Positions 39,086-49,908 of a stretch of 64,000 nucleotides of DNA are shown here, piece after piece. The position numbers were made by a program, and so were the translations under genes. The stretch spans positions 521,679 through 585,678 of the forward strand of contig NZ_JACCDB010000001.1 of the NCBI RefSeq assembly GCF_013432195.1, given 5' to 3'. The DNA comes from Tepidicella baoligensis (GTDB taxonomy: Bacteria; Pseudomonadota; Gammaproteobacteria; Burkholderiales; Burkholderiaceae_C). The notes beneath the pieces are model-generated. The model saw nothing but the letters and a program-made list of their open reading frames with translations, had not been told where the DNA came from and ran no database searches. Numbering within the stretch: the first letter of the stretch is position 1; every line of letters begins with the position of its first letter.

Positions 39086-40903
39086 ATGAATCTTCCCGAA
39101 CTCACCATGCCCCAGATGCTGCGCGAACGTGCGCGCTCCGATGCGCAGCGCGTCGCGATCCGGCAAAAGGACTTCGGCATCTGGAAGCCTTTCACCTGGG
39201 CGCAGTACCACCAACGGGCCTGCCACTTTGGCCTGGGCTTGCGGGCGCTGGGGCTGTCCGATCGTGGCCACGTGGGCGTCATTGCGGAAAACCGCATTGA
39301 ATGGGTGCTTGCCCAGATGGGTACAGGCCTGGTGGGCGGCGTCACGGTGGGGGTGTACCCCACCAGCCCGGCTTCTGAGGTGGCCTACGTCGTCGGGCAT
39401 GCGGACATCGAGATCATGGTCTGCGAAGACCAGGAGCAGACGGACAAGGTGCTGGAGGCCTTGCCGCAACTGCCGCGCCTCAAGAAGATCGTGGTCACGG
39501 AAAGGAAGGGGCTGCGCAGTTTCACGCCCGATGTCCGCAAACTGATTGCCACTTTTGAGGAAGTGGAGCAATTGGGGGCTCAGAGTGGCAGGATCAGCGA
39601 GGTTGAGTCGGCTCTTGACCGCCAGACGCTGGATGATATCGGCTTGATCATCTATACGTCAGGCTCCACCGGCAAGCCCAAGGGCGCGATGATTTCATAC
39701 CGAAATATTCGCGGTGTGGTACCAGGCATCATCAACCGCTTACAGCTCACGTCCGCAACCAGCCATCTGTCCTATCTGCCGCTGTGTCACGTGGCCGAGC
39801 AGATGCTCACGACCTTCGTACCGCTGTACATCGGCTCCCAGGTCAACTTTGGTGAATCCATTCGCACCGTGCAGGAAGACCTGCGTGAGGTGGCGCCTTC
39901 GATGTTTCTCGGCGTGCCTCGTATTTGGGAGAAGATGCACGCGGCCATCAACATCAAGCTGCAGGAAACGGGTGCTCTGCGCCGACTCCTCTTTCGCAAG
40001 GCCTTTTCCGCCTGCCAACCCTTGGCAGAGAAGGCCCGCTCCAGCTGGAGCGTGGGTGAGCGGCTGCGATTTGCCATCAGTTACTGGCTGATCTTTCGCG
40101 CCCTTCAGAATTTCATAGGTTTGCGCAATGCCAAAGTGGCCCTCACCGGTGCAGCCCCGATTCCCCCCGATGTGGTGCGGTTTTTCCGGACCATCGGCGT
40201 GCCCTTGGTCGAGGTTTACGGCCTGACCGAGTCGACAGGGATGGTCACGGGTCATCACCTGGACCAGGTGGTGATCGGCACGGTCGGCGTCCCCACCGAT
40301 GGGGTGCAATGGCGAATCGCCCAGGTGGATGGTGACGAATTGGGCGGCGAGTTCCAGATACGTGGTGACATGGTGTTCTGCGGGTACTACAAAAACCCAG
40401 AAGCCACGGCGGCGACCATCGTCGATGGCTGGCTGCATACCGGTGATGTGGTGCGCCTACATCATGGGCAGATCAAGATCGTTGACCGTCTGAAAGACAT
40501 CATGATCACGGCCGGGGGCAAAAATCTGACGCCTTCCGAGATCGAGAACACGATGAAGGCCAGCCCCTACATCAAGGAATGCATCATCGTGGCCGAAGGA
40601 CGCAAGTTCGTCAGTGCGCTGGTCATGATCGACATGGAAACCGTGGGCAAATGGGCCGAGTCACAGCGCATTCCTTTCACCCACTTCCGCTCACTGGTCG
40701 AGACGCCACGCGTGCGTGAGCTCATCGAGGCTGAAATCGCCGCTGGCAACAGCAAGTTGGCATCAGTCGCCCAGATCAAGCGGTTCCACCTCCTGACCAA
40801 GGAATTGGACCATGACGATGGGGAAGTGACGGCCACCATGAAGGTGCGTCGGTCGCGCATCTACAAGGCGTATGCCAGCGAGATTGAGGCCATGTACCAC
40901 TGA
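39086..40903 (+). CDS. AMP-dependent acyl-CoA synthetase (long-chain fatty acid-CoA ligase family)
   Basis: 605 residues. The AMP-binding loop YTSGSTGKPKG is at 190-200, VYGLTEST near 381, and the C-terminal GDVVRLHHGQIKIVDRLKD with catalytic Lys region GGKNLTPSEIE are in place. It activates a carboxylic acid to its CoA ester with ATP. The length and the sequence around SYLPLCHVAEQ are those of the FadD15-like long-chain subfamily, but the ligand pocket cannot be read reliably, so chain length or aromatic use is open. It lies in the operon between transporter and thiolase. Confidence 0.93.
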   Translation: MNLPELTMPQMLRERARSDAQRVAIRQKDFGIWKPFTWAQYHQRACHFGLGLRALGLSDRGHVGVIAENRIEWVLAQMGTGLVGGVTVGVYPTSPASEVAYVVGHADIEIMVCEDQEQTDKVLEALPQLPRLKKIVVTERKGLRSFTPDVRKLIATFEEVEQLGAQSGRISEVESALDRQTLDDIGLIIYTSGSTGKPKGAMISYRNIRGVVPGIINRLQLTSATSHLSYLPLCHVAEQMLTTFVPLYIGSQVNFGESIRTVQEDLREVAPSMFLGVPRIWEKMHAAINIKLQETGALRRLLFRKAFSACQPLAEKARSSWSVGERLRFAISYWLIFRALQNFIGLRNAKVALTGAAPIPPDVVRFFRTIGVPLVEVYGLTESTGMVTGHHLDQVVIGTVGVPTDGVQWRIAQVDGDELGGEFQIRGDMVFCGYYKNPEATAATIVDGWLHTGDVVRLHHGQIKIVDRLKDIMITAGGKNLTPSEIENTMKASPYIKECIIVAEGRKFVSALVMIDMETVGKWAESQRIPFTHFRSLVETPRVRELIEAEIAAGNSKLASVAQIKRFHLLTKELDHDDGEVTATMKVRRSRIYKAYASEIEAMYH

Positions 40904-40923
40904 ATTCCATCACTCATCTTGAC

Positions 40924-42111
40924 ATGAAGCACCGCGACGTTTTCATCATCAGCACCGCTCGCACCGCCATCGGGACCTTCGGGGGCAGCCTGAAAGACGT
41001 ACCCAATAGCCGGCTGGCGACCATTGCCGTGCGTGCAGCCATCGAGCGTGCCGGCATCGCCCCAGACGTGGTGGGTCACGTGGTCATGGGCAACGTGATC
41101 CCCACCGACACCAAGGACGCCTACCTGAGCCGGGTGGCGGCCATCGACGCCGGCTGCCCGATTGAAACCCCCGCATTCAATGTGAACCGCCTGTGCGGCT
41201 CGGGGCTGCAGGCGATCATCTCTGCTGCGCAGGCCATTGGTTACGGAGACTGTGATGTCGCCATCGGTGGAGGGTCCGAATCGATGAGCCGTGGCCCGTA
41301 CTTTGACCTCAGTGCGCGCTGGGGCGCGCGCATGGGCGACTCGAAAAGCATCGATTACATGCTTGGAATTCTTCACGACCCTTGGCAGAAGATACACATG
41401 GGCGTGACCGCCGAAAACGTGGCCGAGCGCTACAAGATCAGCCGCGACATGCAGGACCGACTGGCCTTTGAAAGCCAGCGCCGTGCAGCGGCGGCCATTG
41501 CCCGGGGTTACTTCAAGGAACAGATCGTGCCGGTCGAGGTGCAGACCCGCCAAGGCACTGTGGTGTTCAAGGAAGATGAGCATGTGCGCGCAAATACCAC
41601 CTTGGAGGCGCTCAACGCCATGAAGCCGGTGTTCAAAAAAGACGGTGGCACCGTGACGGCGGGCAACGCATCCGGTATCAACGATGGCGCAGCGGCGGTC
41701 GTGCTGGCGGCCGCAGACCGGGTGCAGGCGCTGAAGCTGAAACCTCTTGCCCGACTGGTGGGTTATGCGCATGCCGGTGTGGAACCCGACCACATGGGCA
41801 TCGGCCCGGTGCCAGCGACCAGAAAAGTGCTGCAGCGTACCGGCCTGACCGTACAAGATATGGACGTGATCGAGTCCAACGAGGCGTTTGCAGCACAGGC
41901 CTGCGCGGTCATTCAAGAGCTGGGGCTCGATCCTGCCCGCGTCAACCCCAACGGGTCTGGCATTTCGCTGGGGCACCCTGTGGGGGCAACGGGCGCCATC
42001 ATCACCACCAAGGCCATCGCCGAACTCCACCGTACCGGCGGTCGTTACGCCCTGGTCACGATGTGCATTGGCGGCGGACAGGGTATTGCCGCTGTTTTTG
42101 AGCGCGTCTGA
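40924..42111 (+). CDS. Acetyl-CoA C-acyltransferase (thiolase)
   Basis: 395 residues. Thiolase catalytic residues Cys91 (NRLCGSG), His351 (LGHPVGATG) and Cys381 (CIGGGQG) are all present. It cleaves 3-ketoacyl-CoA or condenses two acetyl-CoA. Sequence closest by eye to acetyl-CoA acetyltransferases (PhaA/AtoB-like). It ends the operon; a weak GAGCCG/CGGCTC hairpin lies 29 bp after the stop codon. Combined with the ligase and transporter it suggests uptake and beta-oxidation-like breakdown of an organic acid. Confidence 0.93.
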   Translation: MKHRDVFIISTARTAIGTFGGSLKDVPNSRLATIAVRAAIERAGIAPDVVGHVVMGNVIPTDTKDAYLSRVAAIDAGCPIETPAFNVNRLCGSGLQAIISAAQAIGYGDCDVAIGGGSESMSRGPYFDLSARWGARMGDSKSIDYMLGILHDPWQKIHMGVTAENVAERYKISRDMQDRLAFESQRRAAAAIARGYFKEQIVPVEVQTRQGTVVFKEDEHVRANTTLEALNAMKPVFKKDGGTVTAGNASGINDGAAAVVLAAADRVQALKLKPLARLVGYAHAGVEPDHMGIGPVPATRKVLQRTGLTVQDMDVIESNEAFAAQACAVIQELGLDPARVNPNGSGISLGHPVGATGAIITTKAIAELHRTGGRYALVTMCIGGGQGIAAVFERV

Positions 42112-42212
42112 GCAGCGAGCGTGGCGCGCATGGCACGGTGAGCCGCACGGCTCGTTTCCTGCTCCGGCCATCTGGGCCCGGCAGGCCTTGCCTCTGAAAA
42201 ACCGCTTGCCCT

Positions 42213-42239
42213 CTTGAAAACGCCGGGCGTCGCCCTTAT
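42213..42239 (+). promoter_or_regulatory. Probable sigma-32 heat-shock promoter of groESL
   Basis: CTTGAAA (42213-42219) exactly matches the sigma-32 -35 element, with a 13 bp spacer and CCCTTAT (42233-42239) at the -10 position, close to CCCCATNT. It lies immediately before the CIRCE element. Confidence 0.7.
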
Positions 42240-42241
42240 GA

Positions 42242-42268
42242 TTAGCACTCGCTGGCGTTGAGTGCTAA
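42242..42268 (+). promoter_or_regulatory. CIRCE operator (HrcA binding site) before groESL
   Basis: A perfect 9-9-9 inverted repeat, TTAGCACTC-N9-GAGTGCTAA, the consensus CIRCE sequence. It lies 55 bp before the groES start codon. HrcA repression is inferred; hrcA itself is not in the window. Confidence 0.95.
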
Positions 42269-42322
42269 CAAGTGCCCGCCACGATTCGTCCAACCACGTT
42301 CTGTTCTGACACAGGAGAACCC

Positions 42323-42613
42323 ATGAAACTTCGTCCTCTCGCCGATCGCGTGATCGTCAAGCGTCTGGAAAACGAAACCAAAACCGCTTCGGGCATCGTG
42401 ATCCCCGACAACGCCGCCGAGAAGCCCGACCAGGGTGAGGTGCTGGCCGTTGGCCCGGGCAAGACGAACGACAAGGGCGAAACCAAACCCCTGTCTGTGA
42501 AAGTGGGCGACCGCGTGCTGTTTGGCAAATACAGCGGCCAAACCGTGAAGGTCGATGGCGATGAGCTGCTGGTCATGAAGGAAGATGACCTGTTCGCCGT
42601 CATCGAGAAGTGA
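42323..42613 (+). CDS. groES: Co-chaperonin GroES
   Basis: 96 residues. [16 protein letters not shown] and the mobile loop [12 protein letters not shown] are conserved. It caps the GroEL ring during ATP-driven folding. An AGGAG Shine-Dalgarno precedes the ATG. It is expressed from the CIRCE/sigma-32 promoter region together with groEL, 40 bp downstream. Confidence 0.99.
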   Translation: MKLRPLADRVIVKRLENETKTASGIVIPDNAAEKPDQGEVLAVGPGKTNDKGETKPLSVKVGDRVLFGKYSGQTVKVDGDELLVMKEDDLFAVIEK

Positions 42614-42632
42614 CCTCGCATCAACCCCTTGA

Positions 42633-44291
<1,659 letters not shown>

Positions 44292-44325
44292 TGCCTGTGC
44301 GCTGACGTTTCGCCTCGTCGCACCG

Positions 44326-44356
44326 ACCGCCGGGTTGACCGCCCGGCGGTTTTTTT
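44326..44356 (+). terminator. Intrinsic terminator after groEL
   Basis: A perfect 9 bp stem (44326-44334 with 44342-44350), 7-nt loop, followed by six T residues. Confidence 0.93.
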
Positions 44357-44380
44357 ATGCCTCACCCAGGGCAGGCTGGT

Positions 44381-45232
44381 TCAGCGGCCGTTGGCCAGGG
44401 CCAGAAAGTCGCGCTCGAAGGCTTGCAAGCGTTGAACGGCTCGCTGGCGCTGTTCGACCGTGGTGAGGTTGTGCAACTCGGCGAACTGTGCACAGCCGTC
44501 CTGCACGAGGCGTTCGCTGTAGCGGCGGTAATCCTCGCGTGGGGATTGCAGGGTGCGCTCCCAGACGGCCTGAACCGTGCGCTGGGCATCTGCCCCGCTG
44601 CGGATGCGCTGCACGGCGGCCACGGCATCGGCATGCCGATGTTGGCGCTCTTGCAGGGTACGCTGGGCATCGAAGGCACTGCGGGCCAGACGCTCCCTGA
44701 GCCAGGCGCGCTGTGCCGCGTCGAGCCGGCCATAAAACATCTCCGCGCCCTGGATGGTGCGGCGCAGCCGCTGGGGCGACACCTCGCCCGGGGCGTGGCC
44801 GAAGGATTCGATGAATTCGGCATCCTGGCGGCGCTGCTGGCGGCTCCAGTGGTCGAGCTGCGCGTCGGACAGCGTGGGCGCCAAGTCGGCCATGACGGGC
44901 AGGAACCGTTCGGCGGCCTCTTCGGCCCAGCCGCGTATCTGTGCAAACGCTTGGCAGGCCTGCTCGGCAGACACGTCATCCAGGGCCATTTGCTGCCACT
45001 GGCGCAAGGCGCTGGCGTAACGGGGAAGGTGTTCGCTGCGGTGCCATTCGTGCCATTCACGCAGGGCAGGCCGCACCAGCGCGGCCTGGGTGTCGGACAG
45101 GTCGAGCAGGCTGTCGAGCCGCCAGTACATCCAGGTGGGCAGGCGGTTGTAGGCGAGGCTGACGAAGCTGCAGCCGCTCAGCAGCGTGACCAGACACACC
45201 ACGAGCAGCGCTTGGAGCGTGCGGCGGGACAT
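44381..45232 (-). CDS. DUF6279 family lipoprotein
   Basis: 283 residues. The signal MSRRTLQALLVVCLVTLLSGC has a lipobox with Cys21 (LLSGC), so it is lipid-anchored; the residue after Cys is Ser, which favours outer-membrane sorting. The mature part is almost all alpha-helical, rich in Arg, Gln and Ala, starting with YNRLPTWMYWRLDSLLDLSD, the DUF6279 hallmark. No function is known. It is convergent with groEL. Confidence 0.88.
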   Translation of the reverse strand: MSRRTLQALLVVCLVTLLSGCSFVSLAYNRLPTWMYWRLDSLLDLSDTQAALVRPALREWHEWHRSEHLPRYASALRQWQQMALDDVSAEQACQAFAQIRGWAEEAAERFLPVMADLAPTLSDAQLDHWSRQQRRQDAEFIESFGHAPGEVSPQRLRRTIQGAEMFYGRLDAAQRAWLRERLARSAFDAQRTLQERQHRHADAVAAVQRIRSGADAQRTVQAVWERTLQSPREDYRRYSERLVQDGCAQFAELHNLTTVEQRQRAVQRLQAFERDFLALANGR

Positions 45233-45305
45233 GGGTTGGAAGCAGCAGGGTGGGCAGGAGCCTCCATGCTACGCCCATGCCCGATTCGGCGCCGACGCGG
45301 GGTTT

Positions 45306-46529
45306 TTACAAGGTATTGCGCCAGCCGGCGATGGTGCGGATGAGGCTGCGGTTGACGTGGTCGATGGGGAAGGCGGCTGCATCGCACAGGCCGGGCAAGT
45401 GCTGGAGCTCGTCGAAGCGCTCCATGCGCCGCGCGATGTCTAGGTAGGTGTGGTACGGGCCGGCCTCGCGCAGCAGGGCGTCGCCCATGGCCTCCGAGAC
45501 GGGGATGCGCCGCAGGGCCGATGAGAGGGGTTCGTTCATGAGCTGGCCCAGCATGGAAAACAGCCCGGTGACGTAGATTTCGGTGCGCAGGTCGCGTTGC
45601 AAACCCGCTTCCATGAGGTGTTCCATGAGGCGGGCGCGCAGCACCAGGCCCAGCCGCACGGGCAGCAGTTCCCGGTCACCGGAGGCACCGGGCATGAGTT
45701 CGAGCAGCCAGTCGCGCAGGCGGCGCTGGCCCAGAAGCATGAGGGCCTGGCGCACCGTGGTGACTTCACGGGACGTGCCGAACACCGGGGAGTTGACCAG
45801 CCGCAGGGTGCGGAAGGTGAGCACGGCGTCTTGGTGAATGAGGTCCTCGACCACCTCCATCGAGGACTGCCGCATCAGGGCTTGCTGCACGCGCACGAGG
45901 GTGAGCTTGTCCACCGGCACGCCGTAGCGCTGGTATGGGATGAGCACGTCATCGACCGGCCAGCCGCACAGGCCCCAGGCGCCGCAGTCGTCCAGGCAAT
46001 GCATGGCCAGTTCGCGCTGGCCGATGCCGCGGTAGAGCTGCTCGGCCAACACCGGGCTGTGGGCAGCCGCGCCCTCCCGCATGTGGCGGGCCGCGTGCAG
46101 GGCCTGGCTGGCCTGTTCGGGCCACAGATGAAGCAGGTAGCGATGCACGCCTTGGCCGATGGACGGCAGGGGTTTGGCTCGGGCCAGGGGGGCGTCCTGG
46201 ACCAGTCGGTGCCCCATGCGGTGGGCATAGGCCACGGTTTCCAGCAGGCCTGGCGGAACGTCGTCGCCGAAGTCGGGCAGTTCGAGCCAGATGTGTTCGT
46301 GCGGATTGACCGACAGCGCTTCGCGCAGAAAACCGGCTTCGGCGAAGGACACCAGCACAAAAGGCGAGTCGGCCGAGAGCTCTTCGGACAGCAGGTGCAA
46401 CAACTGCGCCGCGCTCACCGACTCGGGGTTGACGACACGCACGCGCAGGCGCACGCCTATGAGCTGGCGCGTCCTTCCCCAGATCGGCTGATAGGCAAAG
46501 GCTACGTGTTCAAGCAGGTTCAACGCCAT
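45306..46529 (-). CDS. EAL-like/HDOD domain signalling protein
   Basis: 407 residues. The C-terminal half (about 200-390) contains an HDOD domain (LVNSPVFGTSREVTTVRQALMLLGQRRLRDWLLE region). The first ~190 residues look like a cyclic-di-GMP phosphodiesterase EAL domain that has lost its motif: it begins YQPIWG and where E-A-L is expected it reads R-L-R (GVRLRVR). This matches the YuxH family. It is probably a non-catalytic adaptor in c-di-GMP or motility control. The start codon lies 3 bp from the flgL stop, so it is cotranscribed with the flagellar hook genes. Confidence 0.87.
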   Translation of the reverse strand: MALNLLEHVAFAYQPIWGRTRQLIGVRLRVRVVNPESVSAAQLLHLLSEELSADSPFVLVSFAEAGFLREALSVNPHEHIWLELPDFGDDVPPGLLETVAYAHRMGHRLVQDAPLARAKPLPSIGQGVHRYLLHLWPEQASQALHAARHMREGAAAHSPVLAEQLYRGIGQRELAMHCLDDCGAWGLCGWPVDDVLIPYQRYGVPVDKLTLVRVQQALMRQSSMEVVEDLIHQDAVLTFRTLRLVNSPVFGTSREVTTVRQALMLLGQRRLRDWLLELMPGASGDRELLPVRLGLVLRARLMEHLMEAGLQRDLRTEIYVTGLFSMLGQLMNEPLSSALRRIPVSEAMGDALLREAGPYHTYLDIARRMERFDELQHLPGLCDAAAFPIDHVNRSLIRTIAGWRNTL

Positions 46530-46532
46530 ACA

Positions 46533-47864
46533 TCACGCAATGTACTGGAACAGCGTGAGTCTTTGAACCTGGGCATAGGACTGAAGGGCGACCTGCAGGC
46601 CGAGCTGCTGGGTCTGGAAATCGGAAATGCCTTTGACCAGATCCAGATCGGTGAGGTTGGAGAGCTCTTTCTGCGAGGCCACGGAGCGGTCCTGCAGCTG
46701 GCTTTCGATGCTGTCGGCCCGGCGCAGCAGCTCCCCGAGCCGGCCGCGCACCAGCAGCAGGCGGTCCAGCCCCGCCTGCATTTCCTGGTGGACGCGTCCC
46801 AGCTCTTGCGTGAGCTGGGTGCTGTTGCCATCGGCCTCGAGGGCATCGATGGCACGTTGCAGCGTGGCGAACAGGTCGCCCGTTTGGCTGGGCTTGAGAT
46901 CGAAGCGGGCAATCGGATCGGAGGTGACGGCAGCGGGAAAGGTGACGCTGCCATCGAGCTCGATGTCGAATCCGTAGTCGATGGGGGGCGATGCGGTGTC
47001 GTCACTGACGGCAATGGATGCAGCACCCAGTGCCTGACGCAGGTTGAGGGTCTGGCCCGGCGAGGCGGGGCCCAGGGGCACGGACTGGATGGGCTGCGCA
47101 GTATCGGAGCGGAACACATCGAGCGTCGCTTGCGTGCCGTCCCAGTTGACTTGTACGCTGAAGTCCACATTGGCGGGCGGATCGGCGTAGAAGCCGGTGG
47201 CCATGAGGGCATCCATGTCCCGAATGGCGATGCCCGTGACCAGCACGTTGCCACTGACCTGCTCGACTTCGAAGTACCCGTCGCCGGTGGGCACTCGCAT
47301 CAGGGCAAAGCTGCCGTCCACCCGGTTCGGCAAAGCGGTTTCGGTGGCGGCGGCCTGCCCACTGACGGCTTGAAAGACGACCCCGGTGTTGGCGCCGTAC
47401 ACATCGGCAAAGGGCTTGCCGAGCACATTGGTCACGCCCAGCCCGCCCAGCAGGGCGTTGCCTTCGGTATCCTGGGTGTTGGCGAGGTTGAGCAGCTGCT
47501 CGCGCAGGCCGCGCATTTCCTGGGCGATGCTCTGGCGGTCGCTGGCAGACAAGGTGGGGTTGCCCGCTTGCACCAGCAGTTCCTTGAAGCGTGCCAGTAC
47601 TTCTCCCATCTGCCCGATGGTGCTTTCGGCTTGTATCAAGCCAGAGCGGGAACGTTCCAGGGCGCGCAAATCGGCCTCGGTACGCATGAGCCGGTTGCTT
47701 TCGCGTTCGGCCAAGGTGGCAGCCACCGGATCGTCACTGGCTTTGAGCACGCGCTTGCCCGCCGCGAGCTTTTCTTGCGTGGCCACCAATTCGGCGGTGC
47801 GCTGGTTGATCCGGTTGATGGTGCCGTCATAGCTGTTGGCGGTGCTGACGCGGTAGATGCTCAT
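46533..47864 (-). CDS. flgL: Flagellar hook-associated protein 3 (FlgL)
   Basis: 443 residues. FlgL is the hook-filament junction protein. The N-terminal IYRVSTANSYDGTINRINQ and the C-terminal heptad region (SYAQVQRLTLFQYIA) correspond to the two helical ends that pair in the assembled junction. The central D domains are variable. The start is the ATG at 47862-47864, as in homologues; an open extension upstream is out of context. It follows flgK by 13 bp. Confidence 0.96.
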   Translation of the reverse strand: MSIYRVSTANSYDGTINRINQRTAELVATQEKLAAGKRVLKASDDPVAATLAERESNRLMRTEADLRALERSRSGLIQAESTIGQMGEVLARFKELLVQAGNPTLSASDRQSIAQEMRGLREQLLNLANTQDTEGNALLGGLGVTNVLGKPFADVYGANTGVVFQAVSGQAAATETALPNRVDGSFALMRVPTGDGYFEVEQVSGNVLVTGIAIRDMDALMATGFYADPPANVDFSVQVNWDGTQATLDVFRSDTAQPIQSVPLGPASPGQTLNLRQALGAASIAVSDDTASPPIDYGFDIELDGSVTFPAAVTSDPIARFDLKPSQTGDLFATLQRAIDALEADGNSTQLTQELGRVHQEMQAGLDRLLLVRGRLGELLRRADSIESQLQDRSVASQKELSNLTDLDLVKGISDFQTQQLGLQVALQSYAQVQRLTLFQYIA

Positions 47865-47877
47865 GGTGGATCCTGTA

Positions 47878-49893
47878 TCAACGGAAGGTGGACAGCAGGG
47901 TGTCGAAAATCGACTGGATGCTTTGCAGGTATTTGGCGGCAGCCTGGTAGGCCTGTTGATACTGCAGCAGCCGGGCGGCTTCTTCGTCCAGATTGACGCC
48001 TGCCTGGTTGGCGCGGGCGGCTTCGGCCTGCTCGGCCACCAGGGTGGCGAATTGCGCATCGGCCTTGGCCACCTGGATGCTCGATGCGACGGAGGCGAAC
48101 ACCGGGATATAACCGTCAGACAGGGTATAGCCATCCAGCGCGTTCAGGTCCCGCAAGGCCAGCAGGGCTTGCCCATTGCCGGCGTTCTGCCGCATGTCGG
48201 TACCGGCCGCGTCTCGGATGGTGAAGGTATCGCTCTCACCCGGAGCGCCTCGAAGCACCAGCCGCAAGGGCGTTTGGCCGTCGACCGCGATCAGGATTTC
48301 CTGGCCGGAGGTGAAGTCGTAAGGCCCTCCCGGTGGGGTGAGCAGGTTGCCCGCCGGGCTGTAGATCTCCACACCCGCCGCCGGATTGGTGGCGGTCACG
48401 GAGAACTGACCATTGGGTGCAAAAGTGATTTGAATGTCTGACTGAGGCAGCGGTGGCCCGCCTGTGGCCACCGGCATGCGATACAGGGCCTCTACCTGCA
48501 AGGTGTCGCCGTTGCGGCTGCCCGCTTCGATCAGCACCGGACTGGCGATCGCCAACTGGGACGGCGAGGTCAGCGCCACCTGAACCTGGGCCGCCGCTGT
48601 GGCGTACGGCCGCAGCACGAACTGGTCACCCGCCACGCCGGTGGCCGTCTGGGTCAAGCGCAAACCGTCGAACGAGAGAAAGTTGTCAGGGGCGGCGGGA
48701 AAGGTAGCAGTCAGAGGTGAGGCCGAGGTGAACGCGCCGGTGCCAGGGTCGAAATAAGCCCCGTCGCTGACCCGGCGGATTTCCACCTGATCGGGCGCCA
48801 CGTAGCGCACCGAATAGTCCGATGCCTGGAAACGGGTGGGGGCATCGGCTGCGGGATCCACCGACAGGCTCAAGCCGGCCGTCGAAGTCGGCGTCAACGG
48901 TACGACGGCGTTGTTGAAGTTGATGGGGTTGAAGAGGTTGCGCCCGGGCTCACCATTGAGGTCCAGGCCAGCGGCGTGCTGACGGTTGAACAGCTCGACG
49001 GTGGCCAGCGCCAGACGCCCGAGCTGGTTGCTCACGTCGGCCACATCGTCGTTGTAAAACGTGAGCAGGCCCTTGAGCATACCGCCCGAGATCAGGTCCT
49101 CGCTGATGACGGCATCGGGGCGGCCAAAACCGACGGTGTAACGGCCAGCGGCATTGACCGTTTCCGAGCCCACCAAGGGCGTGGACTGATTGCCCAGAAC
49201 CACCGGAAAGCTGTTGCCCACGAACACCGTGAGAGAGCGGTCGTCTGCCTCCAGGGTGTTGACGGGTATGATTTTGTTGAGATCGGCCACCAGGCGGTCA
49301 CGCTGATCCAGCAAATCGTTGGGCGAGCGGCCGCTGGCATACGCATCGACAATGCGCTGGTTGAGGCTGGCGATGTTGGACGCCAGCCGGTTCGCTTCCG
49401 CGAGGCTGGCATCGAGCTGGACCCGTGTGGTCACGCGCAGCTCCTCGAGTTGGCGGGCGGTCTGGTTCAGGCGACTGGCAAGTTCTTCGGCCCGGGTCAG
49501 TACCACGCCACGGGCCGTTTGGTTGGTGGGCGAGGCCACCACATCGGCCCAGGCATTGAGAAAGCCGTTGAGCTGGCGCCCCATGCCAGCGTCCCCCATG
49601 GGGAACAATTGTTCCAAGGCTTGCAGGCGTTGATAACGCGCGTTGGCCGAGGCGGCCGAGGCCGCGCTCAGGTTGGCCTCCCGGGTCAGGAATTGGTTGT
49701 AGGAGCGCTCGACCGCCGCCACCTCCACCCCCTTGCCGAAGTAACCGTTGCCAAAGTTCTGGCCCGGAACCTGTTCGAAACTGACGGTTTGCCGGGAATA
49801 GCCCGGCGTGTTCACGTTGGCAATGTTGTGGCCAATGACCTGGAGCGCGGATTGGTTGGCGGTGAGGGCCGTCACGGCGACGTTGAAAGACAT
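47878..49893 (-). CDS. flgK: Flagellar hook-associated protein 1 (FlgK)
   Basis: 671 residues, longer than E. coli FlgK (547), because of a larger surface domain in the middle (about 330-540). N-terminal ALQVIGHNIANVNTPGYSRQ is the rod/hook-family motif and the C-terminal helix (QAYQAAAKYLQSIQSIFDTLL) is typical. It joins hook and filament with FlgL. The first codons start from the ATG at 49893. Confidence 0.97.
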   Translation of the reverse strand: MSFNVAVTALTANQSALQVIGHNIANVNTPGYSRQTVSFEQVPGQNFGNGYFGKGVEVAAVERSYNQFLTREANLSAASAASANARYQRLQALEQLFPMGDAGMGRQLNGFLNAWADVVASPTNQTARGVVLTRAEELASRLNQTARQLEELRVTTRVQLDASLAEANRLASNIASLNQRIVDAYASGRSPNDLLDQRDRLVADLNKIIPVNTLEADDRSLTVFVGNSFPVVLGNQSTPLVGSETVNAAGRYTVGFGRPDAVISEDLISGGMLKGLLTFYNDDVADVSNQLGRLALATVELFNRQHAAGLDLNGEPGRNLFNPINFNNAVVPLTPTSTAGLSLSVDPAADAPTRFQASDYSVRYVAPDQVEIRRVSDGAYFDPGTGAFTSASPLTATFPAAPDNFLSFDGLRLTQTATGVAGDQFVLRPYATAAAQVQVALTSPSQLAIASPVLIEAGSRNGDTLQVEALYRMPVATGGPPLPQSDIQITFAPNGQFSVTATNPAAGVEIYSPAGNLLTPPGGPYDFTSGQEILIAVDGQTPLRLVLRGAPGESDTFTIRDAAGTDMRQNAGNGQALLALRDLNALDGYTLSDGYIPVFASVASSIQVAKADAQFATLVAEQAEAARANQAGVNLDEEAARLLQYQQAYQAAAKYLQSIQSIFDTLLSTFR

Positions 49894-49908
49894 GGCTGAC
49901 TCCTTCCT

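Noticed and set aside
33201..42111. Integrative element at tRNA-Ser
   Set aside because: The 3' part of the tRNA is not repeated downstream up to groES and no integrase gene is present.
42137..42160. GAGCCG/CGGCTC hairpin after the thiolase gene as a terminator
   Set aside because: The loop of two bases is too small for the full stem and the T-run is interrupted (GTTTCCTG), so it is only mentioned with the thiolase.
45597..47996. A nearly 800-codon plus-strand frame opposite the HDOD gene and flgL
   Set aside because: Antisense shadow. It runs across two genes and their junction, and has typical low-complexity composition of such shadows.
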